Shown here: positions 48,741 through 60,435 of the stretch, piece by piece
Layout of the letters: each line of letters opens with the position of its first letter
Position numbering within the stretch: the stretch's first letter is position 1
NCBI GenBank assembly: GCA_015680685.1
Contig: MNCI01003769.1
Location: 166,034 to 230,033, forward strand
Length of the DNA: 64,000 bases
DNA from: Gnetum montanum
Lineage: Eukaryota > Streptophyta > Gnetopsida > Gnetales > Gnetaceae
Direction of reading: 5' to 3'
Translations under genes and position numbers: made by a program
The notes under the pieces: generated by a model
Database searches by the model: none
What the model saw: the letters and a program-made list of their open reading frames with translations, nothing else
What the model was told of the DNA's origin: nothing

Positions 48741-49870
48741 ATAATTTGCAGAGACTGAAGAATTGAGAGAAAACTAACACAGCAATACTGATTGAGGCGT
48801 TTTGTGTAAGAAACTGCAGCAGAATTTAGAATTTAAACCAAACAACTGTTTTAGGTTTCAGGGCACCGGTATGAACGCATATAATTTGCAGAGATTGGAG
48901 AATTGAGAGAAAACTAATGCAACAATACCAATTCAGGCGTTTTGTGTAAGAAACTGCACCAGAATTTAGAATTGAAACCAAACAACTGCTTTGAGGTTTC
49001 ACGGGCACCACCGCGTATGAACGCATATAATTTGCAGAGACTGCAGAATTGAGAGTTGAGAGGAAACTAACGCAGCAATACGGATTGAGGCGTTTTGTGT
49101 AAGAAACTGCAACAGAATTTAGAATTTAAACCAAACAACTGTTTTCAGAGTTTCAGGGACACCACGTATGAACCATACGCATATAATTTGCAGAGATTGA
49201 AGAATTGAGAAAAAACTAATGCAGCAATACGATTGAGACGTTTTGTGTAAGAAACTGCACCAGAATTTAGAATTGAAACCAAACAACTGTTTTGAGGTTT
49301 CAGGGCACCGTGTATAAACGCATATAATTTGCAGAAACTGGATAATCGAGGGAAACTAACGCAGCAATATCGATTGAGGCGTTTTGTGGAAGAAACTGCA
49401 GCAGAATTTAGAATTTAAATCAAACAACTGTTTTCAGGTTTCAGGCACCACGTATGAACACATAATTTGCAGAGACTGAAGAATTGAGAGAAAACTAACA
49501 CAGCAACACCGATTGAGGCGTTTTGTGTAAGAAACTACAGCAGAATTTAGAATTGAAATCAAACAACTGTTTTCAGCTTTCGGGGCACCACGTATGAATG
49601 CATATAATTTGCAAAGACTAGAGAATTGAGAGAAAACTAATGCAGCAATACGGATTGAGGCGTTTTGTGTAAGAAACTGCACCAGAATTTAGAATTGAAA
49701 CCAAACAACTGTTTTGAAGTTTGAGGGCACCGCGTATCAACGCATATAATTTGCAGAGACGGGAGAATTGAGAGGAAACTAACGCAGCAATACCGATTAA
49801 GGCTTTTTGTGTAAAAAACTGCAGCACAATTTGGAATTGAGACCAAACAACTGTTTTCACCGCGAACGCA
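48741..49870 (-). repeat. Eight-copy ~142-bp tandem repeat upstream of the TNL gene
   Basis: Copies start at ATAATTTGCAGAGAC-like words at 48741, 48881, 49027, 49183, 49324, 49462, 49604 and 49746 (periods 138-156). Each contains AATTGAGAG, GAGGCGTTTTGTGTAAGAAA, AGAATTTAGAATT and CCAAACAACTGTTTT. The array starts 50 bases upstream of the start codon, so the unit next to the gene probably covers 5' UTR or core promoter and has been multiplied. CpG is retained, unlike in the retroelements. Several minus-strand ORFs across it are by-products. Confidence 0.93.
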
Positions 49871-49885
49871 TACATAAAGGTGCAA

Positions 49886-50358
49886 CTCCACGTGATTGAA
49901 AGATGCTTAATTAATGGCACCAGGACAGACCGGTCACAGTCTACGCGGTTTCTTTTTATTTACGTTTCTGTAGGAATCTTCACCTTATTCTTTTTAATTT
50001 CCATGTTCACACTTGATACTTAACGGAAGTTTGTTAATATGCAACAGTTCAAATAGAAATGAATTAAAAGAGTGTATGCTCTCTTGTGAAAGGGGTTGTG
50101 ATGAAAGCAATTGAATTATAATCTTTGTAAGCATTTTTTTAAAAAATTGTTAAATTACCTTTATTTTTTATTTATCTATCTCGTTTTTTAAATACTATTA
50201 TGCAAATTTTTCTCTGTTAATTTTATTTTGCACTGCAAATATTTAGCCATAAAGATTTTTCACGGCACATAATTTAATAACACTCCGCGTGATAGGAAAG
50301 GTGCATAGCTTACTAGGCAAGCCATTAAGGAAAGACGGGTCAAAGTCTACACAGTTTG
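49886..50358 (-). promoter_or_regulatory. Pair of homologous promoter-like boxes beyond the tandem array
   Basis: 49886-49953 and 50282-50358 share the order CTCC(A/G)CGTGAT, AAGG/AAGATGC, AGGACAGAC/AAAGACGGG, GTC-A-AGTCTAC and GTTT. The first contains a perfect G-box CACGTG (49889-49894). The second contains GGTCAA (50338-50343), which on the gene strand is the W-box TTGACC bound by WRKY factors. Both elements are common in defence-gene promoters, but the role here is inference. Confidence 0.5.
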
Positions 50359-50359
50359 G

Positions 50360-53300
50360 TCCACCGTTTCCATCACGATTCCAGGGAAAAGAAGATATGT
50401 ATGAATCTGCATCTTTTTCTTTTCTTGTTAATTTGCAGGTACATGCTCCAAATGATTACTCTTCCACGTTCATACTGTTGCAGATTTTTGTGATTGATTG
50501 TCACCGCCCACCCAACAAAAAAATTTAAACAATTAAGGATGCCACATATTCATTTCCATGACAAAAGCAGATGTGTGCCCACAGAATTCAGGCCATTGTC
50601 AAAAGGAGACACTGCATAAGATAGAGACAAGTTTCATGTGGAATTCCATTTCCATTTTACAAGACGGACATTTGGCTTTATCTTTACCCGTAGAAGGCAC
50701 CTCGCCCATCGTAATTTATTGTTGAAGTTAAGGTTTTGTTATACTTTCCACAGTCCACTCGAGATGCCAATTTGAAAACATATGCGTTCATTCATTGCTG
50801 TTTGCCATTGTTTAAATTTTTTTATAAAATGAAGGACATTAAAAACATGAAAGTTTGGAAAAGCAGCTGACTCTTGTTCCAGTGCATTTGCCTAACGCCC
50901 TTGCAGGTTGTGACTTAATTGTAAGAAAGAGATAGAGGCTTCCCGGTTGCAAGGTTTCGAGCTTTTACTATACTATAGCATTTGAGTGTGACGGCATCTT
51001 TGTCAATTTTTCTGCAGAAAAAAGTTTAGGTTCAAATTATGATAGAGAGAGGGAATGAAGAGAGCAAAAAGATGTCACTACAGATTGGTAGCTGAAAAGA
51101 GAGCAAGATCTCTCCTTTCTTAAGTTGTTTTCTATCCTTATATGAAACACATAGCAATGAACAATGGCTTGTACATTCTACACAGCTTGTTTGCTGAGTC
51201 TTTTTGTTGGAAAGCTTTTGCTCATGTTAGGTTTATGTAGTGGCTATCAGACAATAATTACGACATCCACAGCAGATTTTATTTTTGAAACAGAAAACTC
51301 ATTTCTATTCATTGTTAGGATTTCCTTGCATTAAGATCACATTAAATATGCTTATAAAGTGTTTCATCACATGTTTATACTTTTTAAAATAACACAAAAG
51401 ATTGTTTTAAATGTTTAGTTTTAATATTAGCGAAGAACTATAATGTTGTATTTGTGATGATTTTAAGAAATTGTCTAATAATTTGATTTTCTTTGGAAAC
51501 TGAAATTGAATTTTTATTTAAATTCACTAAGATTCCCAGACCTTTAAAATGAGTTTTTTCTAGGCCAAAAACACTTACCATATTGTTAGCTTAATGAAGC
51601 TACAGGAAGAATAATTTAACAATTAGATCATATCACACCATTATGAGTGCCTTCAACAATTTAGTAGCATTTTCTTTTTGTTATGGAATGGTCAAATAAT
51701 CAATGTGGCTTAAAAGGTTTTTTCACATGCTTTTTTCCCCTTTTAAAGCATCTCTAAATTACTCAGAACTAAAATGCTATCAGGTTGTATGTGCTCTGAA
51801 ATAAGCTTAGAAACAACCTCGAAAACTTACATTTGTGAATTTCGAATTAAATTTGTTGACCTTTATCAATCTAATGAAAAGAGAAAGTACACAAGTTTAT
51901 AATAATAAGCTTGGAAGGTATGAGAGAAATTAGAAGCAATAGAAAAGCATAATGGAAGGGTCATATTGGAGGGCCAAGCAACAATGAATCCCATTACAAG
52001 AATATGACAAAGACCAAAACATTGTTTTTGGTTCAGACCATAACTCTGTTGAGGTTGCAGAGAGTTATACTATGCTTTAGTAACATCTTTGAACCCACTA
52101 TACTAAATGCCTATGTTGCTTAGGCCTAATATTAAAGGAGAGGTTAAGGTATTGGGGATCACAGAGGCCAACGTTGGAAGACTCAAGGCTACCCATGATT
52201 TAAGCACATAAGAGCAATTTTGTTTCTTAAATAGCCTTGAATGATCATCTATGATATATTAAATATTTTGCAAAGGAATTAAATTAGAGACCTTCCAATC
52301 ACTCAATTGATTATGCTTAATTGGAAATGCTCTAATATACCTTCCAATTGAAAAAGTAAAATCCAAACTAAAATATTATTCTATTCATAAATCCTTTTGA
52401 ATCCATTTGATAGTGTAAATGTACATTAAAAAATTACCTTGATAAAATTTAGGAAGCAAGCAACCAAACCAAAAGATACTATTAAAAATCTAAAACCAAT
52501 GTATGATTTAATATTTAAATGAATGTAGCATTGAATAAAAAAAGCTAAAATAAAACTTCCACAAAAACATAGCATTTATGCATCAATGTATTCATGTTTT
52601 GTTAAAGATATTTTCCTAATTTGAATGACTAAAGCATAAGAATTTAAAATTGGAACTAAAGTTTATTATTGAAACCCTGAATGAATCAAGGGATTTATTA
52701 GGTAAAGTATTTGCAAAATTGTGGTTAAATGAAATTTCATAAATTTTGGTAATTCATTCTAATTAAATAACAAGGCATATAACTCAACTATAACCATAAA
52801 CCATTGTATCACACATCACAGGTATATTACACCAAGCATAGAAGCACCAAGTACAAAGCATAAGCTAGTCAAACATTACATCAAGGGTTCAAATCATATA
52901 CCATACCAACAAGGAGGGATATCTAGGGATGAGATGTTACAAATTTCATTCCAATTATCTTACACTTCCACTATGGAATTTCATGGAAATACAAGTAACC
53001 ACTCTTAAAAATGTCTTTTTGAATTGCTTTAGTTGATGATGATAGATGATAAAAATTTTGAGAAAACTAATTAATGATGTCACCAATAAAAATTCTTTAT
53101 AGATAAATGAAATTGATTTGAAAGAAATTTGATTGACTTATGTAGCTTTGACTTTTGATCTTCTAGATGTGATAATTTTGGAATGTTTGAAATTGAGTAT
53201 GAGAAAATGAGTTATTGAAGTCTTGATAATGCATTTAATATGATGGTTGCTTGATAATTTGATTTCAATGATAACTAATGATGCATTCATAATTGAGAAT

Positions 53301-53429
53301 ACAGTTGATACTAGTGATGATTAATAGGAATAGATCTATTCATATGCCAACATTCAAATCTACACAAACTCCGCTGTTAAACTCAAAGGTAGTCGCAAAG
53401 GAGGTTGAATTCAAAATTGAAAAAATTTG
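50360..53429. other. Intergenic region, no gene seen
   Basis: AT-rich and without recognisable coding motifs. The single ORF at 50289-50528 (79 residues) overlaps the promoter-like box and has no family features. 51300-53400 is uniformly AT-rich and may be old transposon sequence. Confidence 0.5.
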
Positions 53430-54229
53430 TTAAAAATGAAGTTGAGAAGCTTTATCTAGTGGCAAGATTTATCTATCTAGTGGCAAATAATGAGTAGGTA
53501 AGTCAACTTATTATTGTACCAAAGAAAGGGAGATAATGGAGAGTCTATATATACTTCCGACTGTTTAACATGGCTACATTGAAAGATCATTTTCCATTGC
53601 CATATGTGGAGCAAGTGTTAGACACAATTGCAAGGCATAACTATTATAGTTTTCTGCATAGGTACAATGAATATAATCAAATACAGATTACTCTAAAAGA
53701 CCAAGCCAAGACAATTATAGTTTTCATAGATGACTTCTTTACCTATGGAGCTAATTTCGACCAAGCATTAGACTATCTTGAGCAAGTACTAAAACGTTGT
53801 ATGGAAACAAACTTATGACTCAATTGGTAAAAGAGCATCTTAATTGTCCAAGAAGGCATTGTCTTGGAACATAAAATTTTAGGGAAAGGAATTGAGATGG
53901 ACCCTAAAAGGATAAAGGTTATTCAAGGAGTCACTAGGCAACCTTAGACTATTAAAGATGTAAGATCATTCCTTGGTTATATTAGTTACTATAGGTGTTT
54001 TATTGAAAACTTCCCTAAAATTACAAAGCCACTAGTTGAGGTTACTAAGAAAGATGTTGCATTTAAGTAGACTAAGGAATGCGAACAAACAATCAATACT
54101 TGAAAAAAAAGATCGTAGAAACATCAATTCTATGCACTCCTATTTGATCCAAATCTTTTCATATCATGATAGATGCATCCAACTATGCATTGGGAGCAAT
54201 ACTTACACAAATGGATGATTAGAAACTAG
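53430..54229 (+). pseudogene. Ty3-type RT and RNase H fragment with internal deletion
   Basis: Plus-strand text MATLKDHFPLPYVEQVLDTI, then YSFLHRYNEYNQIQI and, without the usual MPFGLCNAP block, FIDDFFTYGANFDQALDYL, then ILGKGIEMDPKRIKVIQG, VRSFLGYISYYRCFI and, in another frame, IDASNYALGAILTQMDD of RNase H. About 50-60 residues between fingers and palm are deleted, although the xDD box (FIDD) is intact. It is cut at 54230 by element F. Confidence 0.85.
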
Positions 54230-55221
54230 TGTAGGAACACCTCTTCTAATCCCCTTGTTCTACCCTACGTGTTATGTGTATTTTTATGTTGATTTTCTTG
54301 GAGATGATTCTTGGATGTTTTGGCATGTGTTTGGGGTGTTTTGAGCTCATTTTGATGAGTTTAGGGGGTTCCAGGGTCTATGGGAACTTTTTGGGAGGCA
54401 TCCAAAGGATTTCAACATCAAACCAAGCATCTTTATTTTTGGCACCTTCAGGATATACATCTCCCCAAAAATATAGACATCTTTCCAAAGATGTCTCCCT
54501 TGAAATAAAGACATCTCAAGTCCATAGAAGACGTCTACTAAAAACAATAAACATCTCTTCCATGAGCAAGGCTTTCATAGAATATGTCAACATGAAGTTA
54601 GAGATGATGTGGACACATGGGGAAACATCTGAAAATTCTTGTTCCAATTCAGGAAATAGCCAAAGCAAGATGGAAACAACCAAGGATAAGGTAAGAAGAC
54701 TTGGGGAACAACTAGAGAACCTCAAGTTGAGTTGAGGAAAGGTTTCTAGGATTTTTACCTTCTAGTTGCTTATAAATATTTATGTCATTCATTATTGTAA
54801 GTGCTGAAGTGCCAAGGGTTGAAGTGTAAATGCTAAAGGCCAAACATCCCAATAGAGGGCAAGAGAGAGAGAGCTCTTAAGGGAAGAGAACTTGTGTAAG
54901 GAAGTTGAGTGAGAGGAAAGGGATAACACTTGAGAGAGATTAGGAGAATCTCTTATAAGTGTCTTTTCTTAAGCTTGGTCTCTATTGTGAGCAATTGATG
55001 ATCAAGAGAGGACAAGTATGGTCTCTAAGATCCTTTGGAGGGTTGTGAGTTGAGCTTGGTTCCTCATCTTTGATGTATTTTCTATGCATTTGAGAATTTT
55101 CTTACTAAAAGAGAAATTTTATATATTGCATTGTGTTGTTCTTACTTTCTAAACTAGATCTAATTAGAAGTTGTGGATTGGATCCTATTGGGATCTATCA
55201 AGGTGCAACATCACTGCACCA
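54230..55221 (+). repeat. 5' LTR of element F
   Basis: TG...CA-like ends. A TATA-like CTTATAAATATT lies at about 54769. U3 contains five ACATCT-type words at 54465-54555 (ACATCTCC, ACATCTTTCC, ACATCTCAAG), an internal short-motif array. It belongs to a family different from the Asp-tRNA elements. Confidence 0.7.
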
Positions 55222-55353
55222 GATTGGTATCAGAGCAATGGTTTAGAGGTTTCCACACTTCTATGTTGAAGCTTGGTGTTTTCTTTGAATGAAAGGAACA
55301 TTGTTGTGGATATTTTTGTATTTTCTCTTGGATATCATTCTTGTTGCTTTAGG

Positions 55354-56762
55354 TATGGCTCCAAAGATGAAGGCATATCAAGAGCTTAGAAAAGAGCTTC
55401 AAGAGTTTAAGGACTCCTTTAAAGCTTTTGTGATTGAAATGCAAAAAGTTCTTCCCAAAGTAAAGGTCCATAAGCATCAAGATTTTGCAAAAAATTCTAA
55501 AAGGGAGATGGAGAAATTCAAGACTAACATGGGAAATATTTTGAGGAGAATTGATAGAATATCTTCTAGCCATTAAGAAGGAAAGGAAGATAAAAGGTTT
55601 GATGAAGTAGAGATCAATGAGAAAAGGAGTTCTCAAGTATCTCTTATTGAGAGAGGGACTTCTCAATACTTAAGGGTTTCAAGGGAGGGAACCAAGAGCT
55701 TTATAAAAGGGACCAAGAGATCTTCAAAGTCCAAGATGGTGTATGCTGCTAATCAAGAAGAGTTCCTACCTCATGAGTCATGATAGGTGAAGGGTCAAAG
55801 CCAGGAGAGTGGCAAAGATCAAGGGACTTCTTCAAGGAGGATCAAGGGTAGCACTAGAAGGTATGATAGTCTTTCATTTTGTAATTATTCTATACCTTGT
55901 GGCAAGAGAAAGGAGATTCTAACCCAAGTTGAGACTATCTCATGAGAGAGAGGTGAGTCGTTTAGTCAAGGTATGCAGAAGAAAAATTGCTTTAATGATG
56001 TTTTTGATGGATTTGATGTTAAAACCATGGAGGAGACTTTACCTTTTGAGTTGGTACCTCCAAAGTGGGATGAAGAGCTTGTTGTGGATTCCTTGAAGAG
56101 GAGAAGCCATCGAAATTAGGAAATCTTATTTGAAATCTTGAAGCTTCAAGCTTTGATGAGATTGGGTAGCCACATATTGAAGATCAAGTTGAAACAAAGA
56201 TGGATGGAAGAAGACATGAAGAGGTAAGTAAGAGTGAGCTTGACCTTGTTGATGATAGTAATGTCTCTCATGTTGATGCTAGTGTGATGGATGCTAGTTT
56301 TTTACTTTAGCTTGGTAGTGATTTGTTTAATGGTAATGATTAGCTTCATGATCATTGTGATGATTGTGATGGGTATGATTATTTGTTTATTGAAATAGTC
56401 ATTATGAGAAGGTCATTATTGATGTAAGTGAAGACATTGATAATGATATGATTTTCCAGAATTTGGAGATGCTTGCTATTGATTATAGCGATGATACATT
56501 TGTGAAGTGTGATATTGGATTTGATTGTCTTAACTATAAAATGAAAGTGCAGCATGAAGGTAATCTACATGGTGGTGGTGAAAGGAAGCTAAGTGGTAGT
56601 CTTTCAAACACCAAGAAGAAGAAGGTGAAGAAGAGGAAAAAGAAGCAAAGAAAGGATGTTGGATTAAGAAAGCCTAATCCTTTTTCTTTTTCTTATTCTT
56701 TATTTGTTATAGGTTTGAGTCATCATGATGATGCAAGGAAAGCATTGCAAGGAGATAATTAG
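55354..56762 (+). pseudogene. gag-like region of element F (broken)
   Basis: It starts MAPKMKAYQELRKEL with a heptad-like Glu/Lys/Leu-rich stretch of about 73 residues, consistent with a coiled coil. After a stop there are Ser/Lys-rich blocks, an Asp/His-rich DDCDGYD region, and an open stretch 56448-56762 with a basic KKKKVKKRKKKQRKD tract ending near GLSHHDDARKALQGDN. I do not recognise the product beyond its place after the primer site. Confidence 0.45.
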
Positions 56763-56781
56763 CTGAAGGAAGCATGGTGGG

Positions 56782-57653
56782 TGATGAGCGACAAGGTACC
56801 CCTACACCCAACCATATGAATCACAGGCGTTCACGTGCAATCTAATCGAATTACATAGACTTTAATTACCAAGAATGCTAGAGCTAAACAGTGAGTTCAT
56901 GTTGTTCATTTATTGTCTTCCCAGTCTCACTTGTGAAATGCAAGTGTATGGTTAAGTGTGACTGAGGCATAAGATTTTTATCATTTTATGTTTTATCAAT
57001 TTGATTTCCTAAAACAATATTGAACGTGAGAGAAATTAAATGCTAAGTGAACTATTATCTAATCTAGCCTAACATCGTAACTATCCCCACTTCCCGAATA
57101 CATCTTGAACTTCGTGTAAACACTGATGGGTTGTCAAACGCTAACTGTTTCTTAGCTACCAGCTGTCACATGTATGTTTGAAGGGGTTGCGCTTATGTAA
57201 TTTAATTAATTACTTAATTAATCAAAATTAATTATTGATTGAATAACATTAAATGTGAACTGCATGAAATCACAATGTATAAATGCATGAAGAAAGAATG
57301 TTTCAAGTGCTGCAAGGATGAATCAAAGAGCTCATATTTATTGCCAACACAATGGTGTGTTCAGGTACATCAATACTTGAATAAAGATCCAATTACAATT
57401 AGAACTCCTACTGCAAGCACTTGGAAAATATTCTACCTCTTGAATCAAAAAACTGTAAAAATTTTGCTACTTGACTCCAAAACTCTTCCCCCCTGAATCA
57501 TGTGCCTAGGGGCTATATTTATAGGCCTAGGAATACCCTACATTATCGCATATCTAATATTGCATCTTGGGACGCAATATCATGTATCTAGTATCATGGC
57601 CACTCCAATATCAAATACCCAATATTGGGGTTCATGTAAAACACAATTCATCA
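56782..57653 (-). repeat. 3' LTR of element C
   Basis: U3 words CAATATTG, GATATTGG and GATATTGCG lie at 57545-57640, and a TATA-like CTATAAATATAG follows on the element strand. The family words GTGTTGGCAATAAAT and CCAAGTGCTTGCAGTAGGAG match the LTRs of E1. Confidence 0.8.
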
Positions 57654-57935
57654 TACCCCCACAACTAAATGAAAAATCATCCTTGAGTACAGAAGAAGAG
57701 GAACAAGTCCCTTACAAAATATATTAGGAGCTATGGAATGTTTGACTGACATGCAGAGTGACAAAGAAGAAATAGACAAATATAGAAGTGCCCAAGCATA
57801 CATCATTACAATTGTGTATAAAATTGGGTGTTCATGACAATAGGAAAGAACACCCTCAGATCTAATGGACATCCAACCCCTCTTGGCAACAGAAGAATGA
57901 GGGAGAGATAGAAGAGATCCAATGGTCATGAACAA
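57651..57935 (-). CDS. Short hydrophobic ORF of element C (counterpart of 11310-11585)
   Basis: A 94-residue ORF with KRGWMS, YCHEHPILYTIVMMYAW and ALLYLSISSLSL, colinear with the E1 ORF; it runs to the polypurine tract. Hydrophobic middle and end could span a membrane. Translation is unproven. The identical ORF with one amino-acid change (Pro to Ser) is at 63079-63363. Confidence 0.35.
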   Translation of the reverse strand: MFMTIGSLLSLPHSSVAKRGWMSIRSEGVLSYCHEHPILYTIVMMYAWALLYLSISSLSLCMSVKHSIAPNIFCKGLVPLLLYSRMIFHLVVGV

Positions 57936-58321
57936 TCTCCCATTAGTGATGTTGCTACATCATCCTTGGTGAAGATAATGTCGCTTCCAGTCCATGCTTT
58001 CCATTGTAATCACAACAAAATCAAGGATTAGTATATAAAGTGTAACACATAGCGGTTGAATACCTTATCTCGTCAATGGTTATTCCTAGCTAAGTTGTGA
58101 TTATGGTAAGACTAACCAATAGGTTAGGTAAGAGAAGCAGTCCATAAAATTTAGAAAAAGCTTAACACAAGGAATACTAAAAAGAGGGTATAGAAACTCA
58201 CAACAATAAAAAGAAAGAATTTACTAAAAATAGTTGTCAAGATGCATACAATTGGGTGGAATTGATGGACCAAATAAAAATAATTTAATTGTAAAAAGTC
58301 TAAGGTTAAAGAACTTAACTC

Positions 58322-58770
58322 AACCAAACCAAAAAATATGCAAGTGGGTCCTCCCCAAAGCAGGTATAGGCCTTTTATGCTCTTGCATAACTTCAAACCA
58401 AGGAGTTTGTGGGCTCTATGGATGATTAATGGTTATAGAAGGTTAGGTACAAAAACCCATAAGTAACTAACTGAGAATCCTGACACATCAAACTAGAACA
58501 TTGAATCAAAATATGAAACTGGTAGTGAGGTGACACATGAAAAGCATAGATGGATGNGTCACCTCACTACCAGTTTCATATTTTGATTCAATGTTCTAGT
58601 TTGATGTGTCAGGATTCTCAGTTAGTTACTTATGGGTTTTTGTACCTAACCTTCTATAACCATTAATCATCCATAGAGCCCACAAACTCCTTGGTTTGAA
58701 GTTATGCAAGAGCATAAAAGGCCTATACCTGCTTTGGGGAGGACCCACTTGCATATTTTTTGGTTTGGTT
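58322..58770. repeat. Perfect-looking 213-bp inverted repeat around an N (probable assembly artefact)
   Basis: 58558-58770 reads as the reverse complement of 58322-58534, with only 23 bases including N 58557 between the arms, and a second N at 58771. The colinear copy at 62271-63984 continues with AGAGAGAGAATGG, where this copy shows the N. The inverted arm is best explained as a small misplaced contig. Confidence 0.85.
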
Positions 58771-59115
58771 NAGAAGTGAGAAAGGGCCTTATGTAAGGAC
58801 TTATTAGACTTCCTATTGTGGAACAACATGGAATAGTGAGAAGTTCATGAGAACATGCCTACACACAGGAAAATAGAAAAGCACGAAGAATCCTACATCC
58901 CTTTGAAGTCATACCCTGTCCAAACCTTTAAATCCTTCCTAATTCTAGAAACTACACAAGTCACAAATTTATTAAAGTTGTATTAATGAAAAAGAGATTA
59001 CACATTTCCAAAATAAGGAAAACCATAGAGTGTGTGGATGGGTGGATGATGTGGATTCACTGCTTATTACATGAAAAGAAAGCATGTCCTAGTTGTTAAT
59101 AATGACATTCAAAGT

Positions 59116-60297
59116 TGATGAGCTACGATATTGCGTACGTGATATCACGTCCTACCTCATCTTCCATAAATAACAGGCGGCCCCCTTAGTTTCGGATAGT
59201 TAGACTTTGACCCTTCGCCAGATTCTTGCAGTTTTGTTATTCTAGAGTTAGAATTATTTCTATGTGCCTGCAGTAGGAGTCATAGAGTGAACGGATCCTT
59301 ATTCGAGCAATTTGTACCTAAGCATAATTTTGTGTACGGCAATAAAGATGAACTTTATGATAAACCTTGTAGCATACAAAATAGATTACTTAGTGTTAAT
59401 TATTATTTAATTCTTTCCTAGTTAATTAATATCTCTCTCAACCTTCAACCTCCTTAGTTAAATACACTCAGTATGACTGCTTCAAGCATGTGTGTAGCAC
59501 TTGGTAACCCAGTAACGATTAGCGTTTGGTAACCCTAGTAGCGCTGCACTGGTTCAGGATGTGTACGACAAGTGGGAATGGATACTGGTGTTAGGAACAT
59601 TTAGAACTTAATTAATGAATAGTTAATGTAAGTTAGCCACTTAGTCCTCTCAACCCTTTTCTCCCCGTGCATGCCCACAATGTGATGATTGTAATTGTAT
59701 GACATCCTTTATTCGAGTGTGACATACTTGGACACGCACATGATCGGCAATAAAGATCGAGATTACTTCATCATTGTAGTGTCCACTTAGCTTAATTATT
59801 TATTTAATTTTTATTTACTACTTTCTTAGTTAATATTTCTTCATCGTTATCTCCTAGTAACATGAAATGAGTACGACTTAATCACGAGCATTTAAGTGTG
59901 ACTACTTGGTAACCTAGTAGCGTACTTCGGCCATGGGCTTGGTAATCCCAATGGTAGTCGTACACGAAGTCCAAGATGTGTATGGATGATTAAGAAATAG
60001 ATGCTCATCGCACTTAGGCTAGTTTAGATTCTCTCTTCCTTTTCCTCTTAGCTTAATCAAAGATATTTTCCATTGCCTCTAGGAGTAGCACTAGGTTAGA
60101 GACCACATCATACACCTCACTCTAGACTAAACCATATGTGACAAAGCTAATACTAGTCCAGGTGGGAAGACAACGAACTGCGATCTACGAATAACTATCT
60201 AGATACCACAACTAGTCCATCTGTGGAGTTCGACCAAATCACACGTGAAACACTCGTATTCGTATGGTTGAATGTAGGGGTACCTTGCCACTCATCA
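59116..60297 (+). repeat. 5' LTR of element B
   Basis: It starts TGATGAGCTACG and ends GCCACTCATCA. U3 holds CGATATTGCG and GTGATATCACG; a CATAAATAAC TATA-like box and GGCAATAAAGATG follow. At 1182 bp it is longer than the other LTRs. A tandem-like internal part (two GGCAATAAAGAT blocks at about 59338 and 59748) suggests an internal duplication of R/U5. Confidence 0.75.
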
Positions 60298-60298
60298 T

Positions 60299-60316
60299 TG
60301 GCGTCATTGTTGAGGA
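60299..60316 (+). other. Primer-binding site of element B, Asp-tRNA type
   Basis: TGGCGTCATTGTTGAGGA, one base after the LTR. Five transitions separate it from the tRNA-Asp complement. Confidence 0.72.
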
Positions 60317-60435
60317 CGATGCTACTTATCTAGATTATTTATATCATACAAGGTCACTATATAGGAATTAATGATATATCTTTTAGGAAGAAATAATTAC
60401 AAAAATTCACATACAAATTTACACACAATTTCACA

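Larger units (their letters stand above)
54230..56781 (+). mobile_element. Element F: LTR retrotransposon with Met-tRNA primer site, 3' part missing
   Basis: A 992-bp LTR (54230-55221) starts TGTAGGAACACCTC exactly where the older RNase H fragment stops and ends near CACTGCACCA. TGGTATCAGAGC follows at 55225, the classic primer site for initiator Met-tRNA. The body to 56781 holds a gag-like N-terminus and broken coding text. No pol is visible and no second LTR is found; minus-strand element C begins at 56782. Confidence 0.75.
56782..59115 (-). mobile_element. Element C: minus-strand family member, 3' LTR and post-integrase region only
   Basis: The LTR is 56782-57653 (plus-strand ends TGATGAGCG...AATTCATCA). 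To its right, on the minus strand, are a polypurine tract and a region colinear with 10020-11670 of E1. It stops at 59115, where the LTR of element B begins. It contains the N-flanked inverted piece at 58558-58770. No gag or pol is present in the window. Confidence 0.75.

Noticed and set aside
48826-49920. Repeated minus-strand ORFs (66-100 codons) across the tandem array
   Set aside because: They recur only because the 142-bp unit recurs; unit lengths are not multiples of three and frames break between copies.
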